Shown here piece after piece: positions 27,547-36,162 of a stretch of 64,000 bases of DNA. Origin of the DNA: Halobacillus litoralis (GTDB taxonomy: Bacteria > Bacillota > Bacilli > Bacillales > Halobacillaceae); contig NZ_WMEZ01000002.1 of NCBI RefSeq assembly GCF_009856415.1, forward strand, positions 682,001 through 746,000. Direction: 5' to 3'. Each line of letters opens with the position of its first letter. Within the stretch, counting starts at the first letter, position 1. A program made the position numbers and the translations under genes. The notes under the pieces were generated by a model, which ran no database searches, had not been told where the DNA came from, and saw only the letters and a list, made by a program, of their open reading frames with translations.

Positions 27547-28229
27547 GTACGCTTCTCCTTCAATCGATATCCGTGTCCCCAAACCGTTTCAATCGGCAGG
27601 TCTTTCATCTTTTTGCGTAATCGTTTGATCAGATCGTCCACGGCCCGGTCACTTCCGTAATAATCTTCTCCCCAAACTTTGATTAATAGTTCTTCACGGG
27701 CAAAGGCGCGGTTCTCTTGAGAAGCCAAAATCTTCAGCATTTCAAATTCCTTTGTTGTCACTTCGATCTCTTCACCTTTGAAGTACGCTTGTCTCTCCGC
27801 ATCATTCAATTCGAGTTCACCAGCTACTATCGTGTCCTGTTCTTCATCTTCACTCGGCTTCATGGCCTGCCAACGCTTCAAATGGCGCTTAGCCCTTGCC
27901 ACTAACTCTCTTGGACTGAATGGTTTAGTTAAATAATCGTCCCCACCCAGTTCCAGACCTAGTATTTTATCGACCTCTTCATCTTTGGCGGATATAATAA
28001 TTATCGGGACTTCTGAGGTCTGACGGATTTTTTTACAGAACTCATACCCATCCATCCCAGGGAGCATGATGTCCAGTACCCAAAGATCAGGGGTCTGTTC
28101 CTGAAAAATATCCCATGCCTTCTCTGCCGTATCGACAGCGATCACCCGATACCCTTCTTTATTTAAATAACCTTCTACAATATCTCGAATATTCGGATCA
28201 TCTTCTACAAGTCCAATCATCTGATTCAT
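27543..28229 (-). CDS. cssR: Response regulator, OmpR family, CssR-like
   Basis: 228 residues. Receiver domain with acid pocket (LVEDD), phospho-Asp in LWVLDIMLPGMDGYEF, Thr/Ser region IIISAKDEE and Lys in YLTKPFSPRELV. The C-terminal winged helix has REELLIKVWGEDYYGSDRAV then DDLIKRLRKKM and WGHGYRL. This C-terminal stretch is close to Bacillus CssR as I remember it. It is transcribed away from htrB, the same divergent order as cssRS and htrB in B. subtilis, and it probably activates htrB under secretion stress. Confidence 0.88.
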   Translation of the reverse strand: MNQMIGLVEDDPNIRDIVEGYLNKEGYRVIAVDTAEKAWDIFQEQTPDLWVLDIMLPGMDGYEFCKKIRQTSEVPIIIISAKDEEVDKILGLELGGDDYLTKPFSPRELVARAKRHLKRWQAMKPSEDEEQDTIVAGELELNDAERQAYFKGEEIEVTTKEFEMLKILASQENRAFAREELLIKVWGEDYYGSDRAVDDLIKRLRKKMKDLPIETVWGHGYRLKEKRT

Positions 28230-28421
28230 AGATGGTATCCTCCTCTATCCACATCTGCGTTTGCTTTATTCTCTCATATTTTTATGGATTACTCCTACAT
28301 TACACACTTTTTCCACAATTACACCAAAGTCATTCCATAACTCTGTCGTAGAATAAAAATTGTCAGAGGGAAACACCAAAGATCAACAGCGAATCATATG
28401 GAAAGGGGCGTCGTTTCTCTA

Positions 28422-29570
28422 ATGTTTGATGAACAGAAGCGAAATGATAAGAAACAATACAAACGTTCCGGTATAGCTTTCAGTGTTTTAGGAGCCATTG
28501 CAGCTGTTTTTCTAGTTACAACCGTTTTTCAGTGGCAGGGCATTTCGATAGATATCAATACAGAAAAGCCGACAGCACAAGCCAATGAACTGAATCTCGG
28601 AAAAAACCAGGAGGAAGTGACTCAAGCAGTCAATGAAGCTTCCGAAGCGGTTGTCGGAATCAGTAATGTCCAAAATACAGGACAAGGCGCTAAAAAAGCC
28701 GGTACAGGTTCCGGGGTCATTTATAAGGAAGAAGGCGGAAAAGCTTTTGTTGCCACCAACCATCACGTCATCGAAAAGGCTTCCGAACTTGAAGTTATTC
28801 TGAGTGATGGAACAAAAGTGAAAGCCGAATTAAAAGGTAGTGACCCTTTAACAGACCTGGCCGTTTTACAAATAGATAGCGAACATGTGCAAAAGGTTGC
28901 TGAATTAGGTAAAGCCAGTGACGTAGAGGTCGGGCAAACAGCCATTGCCATCGGTAACCCACTGGGCATGGAGTTCGCAGGATCCGTAACCAAAGGAATT
29001 GTCAGTGGATTGAACCGTAATATTCCAGTCGATATTAACGGTGACCAACAGCCAGATTGGCAAACCGAAGTCCTTCAAACCGATGCAGCCATCAACCCAG
29101 GTAACAGTGGTGGCGCGCTCATTAATCTGCAAGGCGAAGTCATTGGAATCAACTCTATGAAAATCGCAAAAGCAGAAGTTGAAGGCATAGGATTCTCTAT
29201 CCCTATGGACGTTGCTAAACCTGTCATCGAAGACTTAGAGACAAACGGCGAAGTGGAACGTCCTTACATGGGAGTTTCCCTGCAAGACTTGAACCAAATC
29301 CCTAACCCTGTGTTGCAACGTGAACTAGGGTTGCCAGAAGATGTGACTCAAGGCGTCCTTGTCCAAGGCGTCGAAAAAGGCTCCCCTGCTGATGAAGCAG
29401 GACTCGAAAAATACGATGTGATCACCGCCATCGACGGAAATGAAATTGAGTCTCTCATCAGCTTGCGACAGTATCTCTACAACCAAGCACAAGACGGAGA
29501 TACAGCAGAGCTTGAAGTTTACCGTGACGGCAAACCAACCACCGTCCAAATCACGCTAACCTCTCAATAA
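28422..29570 (+). CDS. htrB: Membrane-anchored serine protease HtrB (DegP/HtrA family)
   Basis: About 382 residues. A short basic N-terminus, one membrane helix (GIAFSVLGAIAAVFLVTTVF), then a trypsin-like protease and one PDZ domain. The triad is complete: His115 in NHHVIEKA, Asp145 in DPLTDLAVLQ, Ser229 in NPGNSGGALINL. The PDZ begins PYMGVSLQDLNQIPN. It degrades misfolded secreted proteins outside the membrane. The start is uncertain: AAAGGGG is 13 bases before the ATG at 28422, while the ATG at 28398 has no ribosome site. It is divergent from cssRS. Confidence 0.93.
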   Translation: MFDEQKRNDKKQYKRSGIAFSVLGAIAAVFLVTTVFQWQGISIDINTEKPTAQANELNLGKNQEEVTQAVNEASEAVVGISNVQNTGQGAKKAGTGSGVIYKEEGGKAFVATNHHVIEKASELEVILSDGTKVKAELKGSDPLTDLAVLQIDSEHVQKVAELGKASDVEVGQTAIAIGNPLGMEFAGSVTKGIVSGLNRNIPVDINGDQQPDWQTEVLQTDAAINPGNSGGALINLQGEVIGINSMKIAKAEVEGIGFSIPMDVAKPVIEDLETNGEVERPYMGVSLQDLNQIPNPVLQRELGLPEDVTQGVLVQGVEKGSPADEAGLEKYDVITAIDGNEIESLISLRQYLYNQAQDGDTAELEVYRDGKPTTVQITLTSQ

Positions 29571-29742
29571 TTGAACAGATATGAAGAATACGTGATGAAG
29601 AAAGATTGAAAAGTGGAAACGCTGATGGGGATTCGACATCCAATAGATACGATCCCCCCTCCAAATAGCTATTAGATTAAAGAATTCCCTTCAGCCTTTC
29701 TCGTGTTACAAAGGAAAACCAATACCAAAACAACCTCTCTCA

Positions 29743-29774
29743 AAAAGCCCTGCGCAAGATGCGCAGGGCTTTTT
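29743..29774 (+). terminator. Terminator downstream of htrB
   Basis: AAAGCCCTGCGCA...TGCGCAGGGCTTTTT. It lies 170 bp past the stop; the stretch before it holds nothing I can identify. Confidence 0.85.
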
Positions 29775-29790
29775 AATCTATTTAACTATC

Positions 29791-30338
29791 TGGCAGGGTT
29801 GTTGAAGACTCGATTTCGAGATGTTTCCGGGGTTCGTTGCCTTGTCGAGCGTCAGGGGTGGTTGGGAAGCTACTCGCTTTCCTGTGGGGGAGTGCCGAGC
29901 TTCCTCGGACTGCGTCCTGCGGGATCTCGCCTATCTCCTTTCTCCCACGGGAGTCTCGCAGCTTCCCCACCGCCCCATTCGATGTAGGGGAGAAACGAAC
30001 CCACTTCCACGGCTGGATCGTTTTCCATAACCACTGCTCTATCGCTGAAAAGGTCTCTATAGCAAGCTTCAGAATGCAAGTACTGCTGTTTTAAGAGTGA
30101 ATCCACCAATTTCTGTTACGCTCGAAAGCTGCTTATTTTGGGAGTAGTTTCGAGACACTTATATGGTAAGGGGCGGAGGGAAACGGTGAGACTCCTATGG
30201 GACGTGTGGGTCAGGTGAGACCCCGCAGAGCGAAGCTCGAGGAGGCTCACCGCCCGCCCCATGGAAAGCGAACCTTTTCCCGCAGCCCCCTAAACTCACA
30301 CTAAATCTCGAAACTGAGTCTTCCACAATCGGGAGCTT
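29791..30338. repeat. MITE-like composite palindromic element, copy 3
   Basis: About 548 bp between convergent genes. The left end is TGGCAGGGTTGTTGAAGACT then CGATTTCGAGATG; the right end is TCTCGAAACTGAGTCTTCCA then CAATCGGGAGCT. Full-length module 2 (29857-29976, GGTTGGGAAGCT and AGCTTCCCCACC arms) is followed by module 1 (30172-30290, GGGGCGGAGGGAAACGGTGA). This is the best reference copy for the common order: TGGCAGG end, module 2, module 1, AGCTCCC end. Confidence 0.87.
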
Positions 30339-30360
30339 TTCTTCTTTAAGACTAGTGTGA

Positions 30361-31812
30361 TTATAGGATTGGTGATAGTAGTCTTGAGATGGCTTCTTTG
30401 AAGCGGATCCATTTTGTCCTGCCTTGATAAAGCTTGAATGTAAGCTCTGTCGACTCGACAATGTCCTCATGGAAACGGTCGGCTAAGGACTGGGCGACTT
30501 CTGGATGATACAAAAAGGCGTTCACTTCAAAGTTCAGACGGAAGCTTCGCACATCAATATTGGCGGTCCCTACGGAAGCAATCTTGCCATCAACGACGAT
30601 CGTCTTCGCGTGGAGGAATCCTTTTTGGTACACATAAATGTTGGCGCCTGCTTTTAACATATCGCCTATGTTTGAAAACGTTGCCCAGTAAACGAAGGGG
30701 TGATCCGGTTTATTGGGAATCATGATCCGCACGTCCACTCCTGACAGGACCGCTACGCGGAGCGCATCAAGTAAGCTGTCATCTGGAATGAAGTATGGGG
30801 TTTGAATGTACACATACTCTTTGGCAGAAAGAATCATTTTCAAGTAGCCATGCTTGATTTGTTCCCATTCCGAATCAGGGCCGCTGGAGACGATTTGCAT
30901 ACCAACATCGCCTTTTGGTTTAGATTGATAATATCTCTGCTCATAGACGATATCTCTGCGTGAAGCATGATTCCAATCAAGGATGAAGCGTGTCTGCATG
31001 TTGTTCACCGCTTCTCCTTCCACCCGTAAATGAGTGTCCCTCCAATATCCGAACCTTTTACTGAAGCCTAAATATTCATCTCCGATGTTGAAGCCGCCGA
31101 TATATCCGATTTCACCGTCAATAATCGCAAGCTTTCTATGGTTCCGATAGTTGATTTTCATGTTCACTTTAGGGATCAAGGAAGGGAAAAACGACTCGAC
31201 TTGCACACCAGCTTCTTTCAAGCTCCGTATGTATGAACGCTTCAATAGCCTTGAACCCATGTCATCATACAAGAGTTTGACTTCCACACCTTCCATGGCC
31301 TTCTTTTTCAATACATCTGCAAGGCGGTGACCCAAGTTATCGTCTCTTAAAATATAGTAAAGCAAGTGAATATGATCTTCTGCTTTTTCAAGATCTTCAA
31401 TAAGTGCATGAAACTTCTTTTGACCATCCGTGAAAATTTCAACTTCGTTATTTTGTGATAATAACGCATCATTGTTTTTCAGGTGCATATAAATTAAATC
31501 TTCATATGGAATGATATCTTCATGTTGGACTTTCAATTCATTATTTTTGATGGCTGTCAATTGTTCCTGGACAGCAGCAAGAAGTCCAAGACGACTCTTT
31601 TTGTCCCAAGTGAATATTTCTTTATTGCTGAGTCTGCGTCCAAAAATCAAATAAAGAAAGAAACCTGCGACAGGGATAAATAATAAAACCATCAACCAAG
31701 CCCATGTTGCACTGGCATCTCTTCGTTCAAGGAAGATGATGGCTAAAGCAAGCAACACGTTCAAGGTAAGAATGATACTCACAAAAATCGGCAGGATGTT
31801 CAACGTGGCCAC
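30361..31812 (-). CDS. cls: Cardiolipin synthase
   Basis: 483 residues, typical of Bacillus Cls. Two N-terminal membrane helices (ILPIFVSIILTLNVLLALAI; WLMVLLFIPVAGFFLYLIFG). The two phospholipase-D motifs are intact: NHRKLAIIDGEIGYIGGFN and LHAKTIVVDGKIASVGTANI, each HxKxxxxD. It joins two phosphatidylglycerols into cardiolipin plus glycerol. Higher cardiolipin is a known response to salt, in keeping with the host. A repeat element abuts its 3' end and no separate terminator is visible. Confidence 0.95.
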   Translation of the reverse strand: MATLNILPIFVSIILTLNVLLALAIIFLERRDASATWAWLMVLLFIPVAGFFLYLIFGRRLSNKEIFTWDKKSRLGLLAAVQEQLTAIKNNELKVQHEDIIPYEDLIYMHLKNNDALLSQNNEVEIFTDGQKKFHALIEDLEKAEDHIHLLYYILRDDNLGHRLADVLKKKAMEGVEVKLLYDDMGSRLLKRSYIRSLKEAGVQVESFFPSLIPKVNMKINYRNHRKLAIIDGEIGYIGGFNIGDEYLGFSKRFGYWRDTHLRVEGEAVNNMQTRFILDWNHASRRDIVYEQRYYQSKPKGDVGMQIVSSGPDSEWEQIKHGYLKMILSAKEYVYIQTPYFIPDDSLLDALRVAVLSGVDVRIMIPNKPDHPFVYWATFSNIGDMLKAGANIYVYQKGFLHAKTIVVDGKIASVGTANIDVRSFRLNFEVNAFLYHPEVAQSLADRFHEDIVESTELTFKLYQGRTKWIRFKEAISRLLSPIL

Positions 31813-31913
31813 CTTCCTTTTTCTAACAAGAAATCACTGATACAAATATATCATATTCTTTCTATTGGTTGATTACGACATGCCCAGCATTTAGTTATTG
31901 TTTAAAAAATGTA

Positions 31914-31953
31914 AAAAGAGATAAGCCCTCCTTTAAGAACGCCTATCTCTTTT
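31914..31953. terminator. Terminator after niaR
   Basis: AAAAGAGATA...TATCTCTTTT with GC pairs inside. It follows the niaR stop on the minus strand. Confidence 0.75.
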
Positions 31954-31967
31954 ACAAGATTTCACTG

Positions 31968-32510
31968 TTATTTCGTCATCAATATCCCTACTTCTTCCAA
32001 TGCCATTTGCGCCTCATCCAGGGCTTCCTGGCTGTCCGCCGCTATGGTATGGGTATGGATGCCATCGGTCAATTCGAGTAAGTAAGAGGCATTGGTGCTG
32101 TTCACTTTCTCGATGAATTTCTTTACATCCCGGCGATTCGAAATTCTGAGCCTGGCTGTCAAATCACCATAAATAGGGTGCTCGACAACGACATCCTGGA
32201 CATGTACACCATGATCAACCAGAATATTGAGTTCCTGCTCTGTATCATCGCCTTGATGCTGGCATACAATCGTACGTTGATATGGCAGTTCTTCTTTTCC
32301 ATCCATCATGTACATATACCCTTGACTCGTGGCGACAATGGGCTCATTCTTTGCTTTCAGCAGGGAGACATCACCGACAATCACTTGCCGGGTCACGTTC
32401 ATTTCCTCCGCAAGAGAACTGCCTGTCACAGGAGCACCTTTTTGTTTTAATAAAGCGAGAATATACTCTCTTCTTTCATTCGCTTTCATTTTCTTTGAAG
32501 ATTGACTCAT
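31968..32510 (-). CDS. niaR: Nicotinate-responsive transcription repressor NiaR
   Basis: About 180 residues. N-terminal winged helix (RREYILALLKQKGAPVTGSS, then LAEEMNVTRQVIVGDVSLLK) and C-terminal 3H domain with its histidines (CQHQGDD, VEHPIYGDL, DGIHTHTIAAD). NiaR/YrxA represses NAD synthesis and niacin uptake genes when nicotinate is available. No such target lies next to it here. AAGGGG lies upstream; I chose the ATG at 32510 over the one at 32516 for spacing. Confidence 0.93.
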   Translation of the reverse strand: MSQSSKKMKANERREYILALLKQKGAPVTGSSLAEEMNVTRQVIVGDVSLLKAKNEPIVATSQGYMYMMDGKEELPYQRTIVCQHQGDDTEQELNILVDHGVHVQDVVVEHPIYGDLTARLRISNRRDVKKFIEKVNSTNASYLLELTDGIHTHTIAADSQEALDEAQMALEEVGILMTK

Positions 32511-32588
32511 AGACATGACCCCTTCGTCCAATTTACATAAAATTATCTTACCACAATAAACAAGCTTTCAGAAAGTGAGTCCCAACCA

Positions 32589-34046
32589 TCAGGAAAACTC
32601 ATAACCTTTCAATTCCCATTTTTCAACAGAGAAAGTGGTCGAACCTAATGACGTAAAGAGAATGTGTTCTTCTTCTGCTTGAGGATAAATTCTGGAAGTA
32701 AATACTTCTTCCCCACCATTAATAAAAATCTCCAATGATGACTGATCGATAAACAAACGAAGATTCTTCAATCCCTCATCCAATTTCACCCGACGGAACT
32801 CTGTTTTTGACAGGTCTTCTAAATGGGGCCTGGATAATGTGACGACATGGTCCTTGTAACTTAGAGAGGCGTATTGGAAAAGTTCGATAGCGAACATATC
32901 TTCCAGTGATTCAAAATCAAGGTTCAACTCTATCGATCTCCCTTGTACCCCTCGTACCGCTTTTTGGTCATTTTCAATCGTAATCGATGAATGCATTAAT
33001 ACGGGCCCACGCATATGGGCAAGCTCAGGAACGGGAGTCTGAATGATTCTTTCACCATTCCACTTCAATTCACGAGGAATCGTCAAGCAATGAACCCATC
33101 CATGTTCAACAGTCGGGTGGGCTTGTTCATACTGATCCGGGACACCCATCCAGCCAACGAGCAATCTTCTCCCTTTTTCATCCCGAGTGGTTTGAGGAGC
33201 ATAAAACTCGAAACCTCGATCCAACTCGCGAAAATCGCCATGCTGGAATGTTTCACCGGTTTCGTCCCATTGCCCGATAAAATACCCGCTCTGATATGTA
33301 TTCGCATAGTCCATTCCATCAGCCTCGATCCCCTGCGGACAGACCATCAGTACGTCTGTACCATCCAGCTCGAATACATCCGGACACTCCCACATGTAAC
33401 CGAACTCGCCTAGCTTCCCTACTTTACTGCCAGCGATGGGACCGACGTGCTCCCATGTATGAAGGTCCGCCGAACGGAACAGGACAACCTTCCCTTGCCT
33501 GTCTTCTGTTTGGGCGCCGACCACCATGAACCATTGGTCACCCTCTTTCCATACTTTTGGATCTCTAAAATGACCGGTATAACCTTTGGGAGTTTCAACA
33601 ATTACGCCTTTTTTCTCAAAGTGTAGGCCATCCTGGGAAACAGCCAGGCATTGATATTCTACCTCTGGTTCACTTTCTCCCTCAATATTTCCAGTATAGA
33701 AAAGGTGTAATTGGTCATCATGAACGATTGCGCTGCCCGAATAAACACCATCCTCGTCATACCAATCAGATGGGGTCAGAGCGACATCTTCCTGCTTCCA
33801 ATTCACAAGATCTTCAGAGGTGAAATGTCCCCAGTATTTTGCACCATGAGCTGTATCGAAAGGCATCCATTGATAAAAGAGATGATACGTCCCTTTCCAT
33901 TGAATGAATCCATTCGGGTCGTTCATCAAACCGACAGGCGGCATATGATGGTAGTTCTGACGATACGTGTCCGCTTCTACGGTTTGTTTATGTTCTTGGA
34001 TTTCTGTCTCTACTTTCTTACGCAGCTCTGCATCATGTTTAGACAT
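32589..34046 (-). CDS. sacA: Sucrose-6-phosphate hydrolase (GH32)
   Basis: 485 residues, five-bladed beta-propeller plus C-terminal sandwich. All three acid motifs are present: nucleophile in LMNDPNGFIQWKGTYHLFYQ, transition-state RDP in HFRDPKVW, and acid/base in MWECPDVFEL. It splits sucrose-6-phosphate made by a PTS into glucose-6-phosphate and fructose. No sucrose-specific EIIBC gene lies nearby; the only PTS gene is a lone IIA domain just upstream. AGGAGGAG precedes the ATG. Confidence 0.94.
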   Translation of the reverse strand: MSKHDAELRKKVETEIQEHKQTVEADTYRQNYHHMPPVGLMNDPNGFIQWKGTYHLFYQWMPFDTAHGAKYWGHFTSEDLVNWKQEDVALTPSDWYDEDGVYSGSAIVHDDQLHLFYTGNIEGESEPEVEYQCLAVSQDGLHFEKKGVIVETPKGYTGHFRDPKVWKEGDQWFMVVGAQTEDRQGKVVLFRSADLHTWEHVGPIAGSKVGKLGEFGYMWECPDVFELDGTDVLMVCPQGIEADGMDYANTYQSGYFIGQWDETGETFQHGDFRELDRGFEFYAPQTTRDEKGRRLLVGWMGVPDQYEQAHPTVEHGWVHCLTIPRELKWNGERIIQTPVPELAHMRGPVLMHSSITIENDQKAVRGVQGRSIELNLDFESLEDMFAIELFQYASLSYKDHVVTLSRPHLEDLSKTEFRRVKLDEGLKNLRLFIDQSSLEIFINGGEEVFTSRIYPQAEEEHILFTSLGSTTFSVEKWELKGYEFS

Positions 34047-34124
34047 AGCGCTTCTCCTCCTTTTTCTTCCTTATCCGTCATCTTTCTTGCCCCATTATAA
34101 AACATCCAACCTTCCTCCGCCATG

Positions 34125-34163
34125 AAAGCTCCCTATAATGGAAGACGACTAACTTTCGAGATC
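34125..34163. repeat. Decayed end of the composite element (remnant 3)
   Basis: AAAGCTCCCTATAATGGAAG then ACGACTAACTTTCGAGATCA. This matches the AGCTCCC end of copies 5 and 6 with a small insertion. Only the end is left; a terminator for the next gene begins eight bases later. Confidence 0.5.
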
Positions 34164-34171
34164 AATGTAGA

Positions 34172-34205
34172 AAAAGCCTGAAGTACTAGGGGTACCTCAG
34201 GCTTT
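34172..34205 (-). terminator. Terminator after the PTS IIA gene
   Basis: AAAGCCTGA...TCAGGCTTT with inner GTAC pairing; on the minus strand it is followed by TTTTTC. Confidence 0.9.
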
Positions 34206-34215
34206 GTGGATGTGA

Positions 34216-34713
34216 TTATTTCGTTTTTAGTGTCGCGATGGTAGATTCGCCGGCGTTGGCACCGTCACTATAAGATGGATCGAAGTTTTCGACGACATCG
34301 TCATAGTTTGTAATAACTACAGGCGTGATCGTGCTTTTCGCTTTCTCTCTGACAAGGTCCATGTCAAAGGTGATCAAGTGGTCGCCCGCATTTACTTTAT
34401 CTCCGGTGGTGACATGTCCTTCGAAACCTTCCCCTTCCATAGAAACCGTTTCAAGGCCGATGTGTACAAGAACTTCCACCCCTGACTTTGTTTTGATTCC
34501 TACAGCGTGGTTGGTAGGGAAAAGTTGGACGATTTCTCCCGATACAGGGCTCACTACTTTTCCATCTGTCGGCTCAATAGCTACCCCGTCCCCCATCATT
34601 CGCTGACTGAATACAGGGTCGTCTACTTCATCTAAAGGAACCACTTTTCCATTTACCGGAGCAACAATCTGTTCCTCAACACTTTTGTTGTTACCAAATA
34701 GTTTTTTTAACAT
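34216..34713 (-). CDS. PTS glucose-type EIIA domain protein
   Basis: 165 residues, a free-standing glucose-family IIA. The active His84 in VLVHIGLETV receives phosphate from HPr, and His69 in FPTNHAVGI is the second conserved histidine. It could hand phosphate to a IIBC partner that lacks its own IIA, such as a sucrose or trehalose transporter; that is family knowledge. It is upstream of sacA on the same strand but separated by a terminator. An inverted ATGTGTT/AACACAT lies about 80 bp before the start. Confidence 0.93.
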   Translation of the reverse strand: MLKKLFGNNKSVEEQIVAPVNGKVVPLDEVDDPVFSQRMMGDGVAIEPTDGKVVSPVSGEIVQLFPTNHAVGIKTKSGVEVLVHIGLETVSMEGEGFEGHVTTGDKVNAGDHLITFDMDLVREKAKSTITPVVITNYDDVVENFDPSYSDGANAGESTIATLKTK

Positions 34714-34793
34714 AACTCCATCGTCCCTTCTATGTTTTTTTAAGCTACATGCTTGAGCTTTTATTTCTCTTCATACTGGTATTACTTTTCCCC

Positions 34794-34815
34794 ATGTGTT
34801 AATCGATAAACACAT
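34794..34815. promoter_or_regulatory. Inverted repeat upstream of the PTS IIA gene
   Basis: ATGTGTT-aatcgata-AACACAT, perfect 7-bp arms. The position suits an operator, but the regulator is unknown. Confidence 0.4.
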
Positions 34816-34855
34816 ATCCGCTTTCTATTGTGAAAGACTCTCTTGTGAATATGAA

Positions 34856-34886
34856 AAGAGCCCTATGTTTTCGCCATAGAGCTCTT
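34856..34886 (-). terminator. Terminator after methionine gamma-lyase
   Basis: AAGAGCCCTATG...CATAGAGCTCTT stem; on the minus strand it is followed by TTC and a weak T-run. Confidence 0.75.
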
Positions 34887-34902
34887 GATTGAACCTATGC
34901 AA

Positions 34903-36087
34903 TTACACTTCCTTCAACGTCTGTTCGAGATCTTCCCATAGATCTTCGACGGATTCGAGTCCGGCGGATAGGCGGATCAGTGTATCCGTGATCCCCATTT
35001 CCTGTCTCTTTTCTTCTGGGACGACGGCGTGGGTCATGGTGGCCGGATGTTGAATCAGTGTTTCTGCATCCCCAAGGCTGACCGCGATTTGAATCAGCTT
35101 CAGCCGGTCCATGAATTGCTGCGCCTCTTTTTTCCCACCTTCGATTTCAAAAGCAAGCACGCCTCCGCCTGTTTTCATTTGTTTTTGTACAATGTTGGAT
35201 TGCTCGTTTCCTTCCATTCCTGGATAATACACTTGTTTCACTTTGGGATGATGATCCAACCTTTTGGCCAGGTCATGAGCGTTGATGCTATGGCGATCCA
35301 TACGGACATGGAGAGTCTTCAAGCCTCTGAGTAAAAGCCAGGCATCAAATGGAGAAAGGACTCCTCCAATATCTTTCTGTTGAGACATAGCTAAATCATC
35401 CATGAACGCTTTTTTCCCTACGACAAGACCTGCAATGACATCTCCGTGTCCACCGATGTATTTGGTGGCACTATGCAACACGATCTCACACCCAAGATCC
35501 AACGGGCGCTGGAGGTATGGAGTGCAAAAAGTGTTGTCGACAACGACAGGAATGCCATGCTCTTTTGCCACCCGTGCTACCATAGCCAGATCAATGATTT
35601 TCATCGTGGGATTGATGGGGGTCTCAATAAAGATGCAGCGGGTATCAGGAGTGATCTTCGCCCTCACGTCTTCCTCTGTTTCCATATAGCTGAAGTCATG
35701 GGTGATCGCATATTTTTCTTCAAACATTTGCAGTAAACCATAAGTACAGCCATAAAGACCGTTCGAACACAATACATGATCACCAGTTTTTGTGAGTGCT
35801 ATTAAAACCGCGGATACCGCAGCCATGCCTGAGGCGAAAGCAAGGCCCCGCTCTCCTCCCTCAAGAGTGGCGATGCGATCCTCTAATGTTCGTACAGTCG
35901 GATTTCCGAGTCTTGTATAAATGTATCCTTCCTCTTCTCCCGCAAACCTTCTTTCTCCTTCAGCGGCAGAAGAAAAAGAAAAGGTAGAGGTTTGGAAGAT
36001 TGGTGTCGTCAAGCTTCCATCATACTTCTCTGCTTTTTCATGATTATGGATCATCGCTGTTTCTATCCGCTTTTCTTTGTTTTTCAA
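34903..36087 (-). CDS. megL: Methionine gamma-lyase
   Basis: 394 residues, Cys/Met-metabolism PLP family. The PLP lysine is in VLHSATKYIGGHGDV. Two features point to methionine gamma-lyase rather than cystathionine gamma-synthase: the cysteine in LYGCTYGLLQMF near residue 115 and the N-terminus IETAMIHNHEKAEKYDGSLT. It breaks methionine into methanethiol, ammonia and 2-oxobutyrate. The start is TTG at 36087 with GGGGGAAGG upstream. A perfect CcpA cre site lies 22 bp before the start, so it is probably turned down by good sugars. Confidence 0.88.
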   Translation of the reverse strand: MKNKEKRIETAMIHNHEKAEKYDGSLTTPIFQTSTFSFSSAAEGERRFAGEEEGYIYTRLGNPTVRTLEDRIATLEGGERGLAFASGMAAVSAVLIALTKTGDHVLCSNGLYGCTYGLLQMFEEKYAITHDFSYMETEEDVRAKITPDTRCIFIETPINPTMKIIDLAMVARVAKEHGIPVVVDNTFCTPYLQRPLDLGCEIVLHSATKYIGGHGDVIAGLVVGKKAFMDDLAMSQQKDIGGVLSPFDAWLLLRGLKTLHVRMDRHSINAHDLAKRLDHHPKVKQVYYPGMEGNEQSNIVQKQMKTGGGVLAFEIEGGKKEAQQFMDRLKLIQIAVSLGDAETLIQHPATMTHAVVPEEKRQEMGITDTLIRLSAGLESVEDLWEDLEQTLKEV

Positions 36088-36108
36088 AACGGCCTTCCCC
36101 CTTCACTT

Positions 36109-36122
36109 TGTAAGCGTTTTCA
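36109..36122 (-). promoter_or_regulatory. cre site (CcpA) for methionine gamma-lyase
   Basis: TGTAAGCGTTTTCA matches the cre consensus TGWNANCGNTNWCA at every position. It lies just upstream of the gene. Confidence 0.75.
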
Positions 36123-36136
36123 ATTAATTTTAACAA

Positions 36137-36162
36137 AAGAAGGAGAAAAAGACCTCCTTCTT
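36137..36162 (-). terminator. Terminator overlapping the end of the MFS gene
   Basis: AAGAAGGAG...CTCCTTCTT; on the minus strand it is followed by TTGTT. The stop codon at 36161 lies within the stem. Confidence 0.7.
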
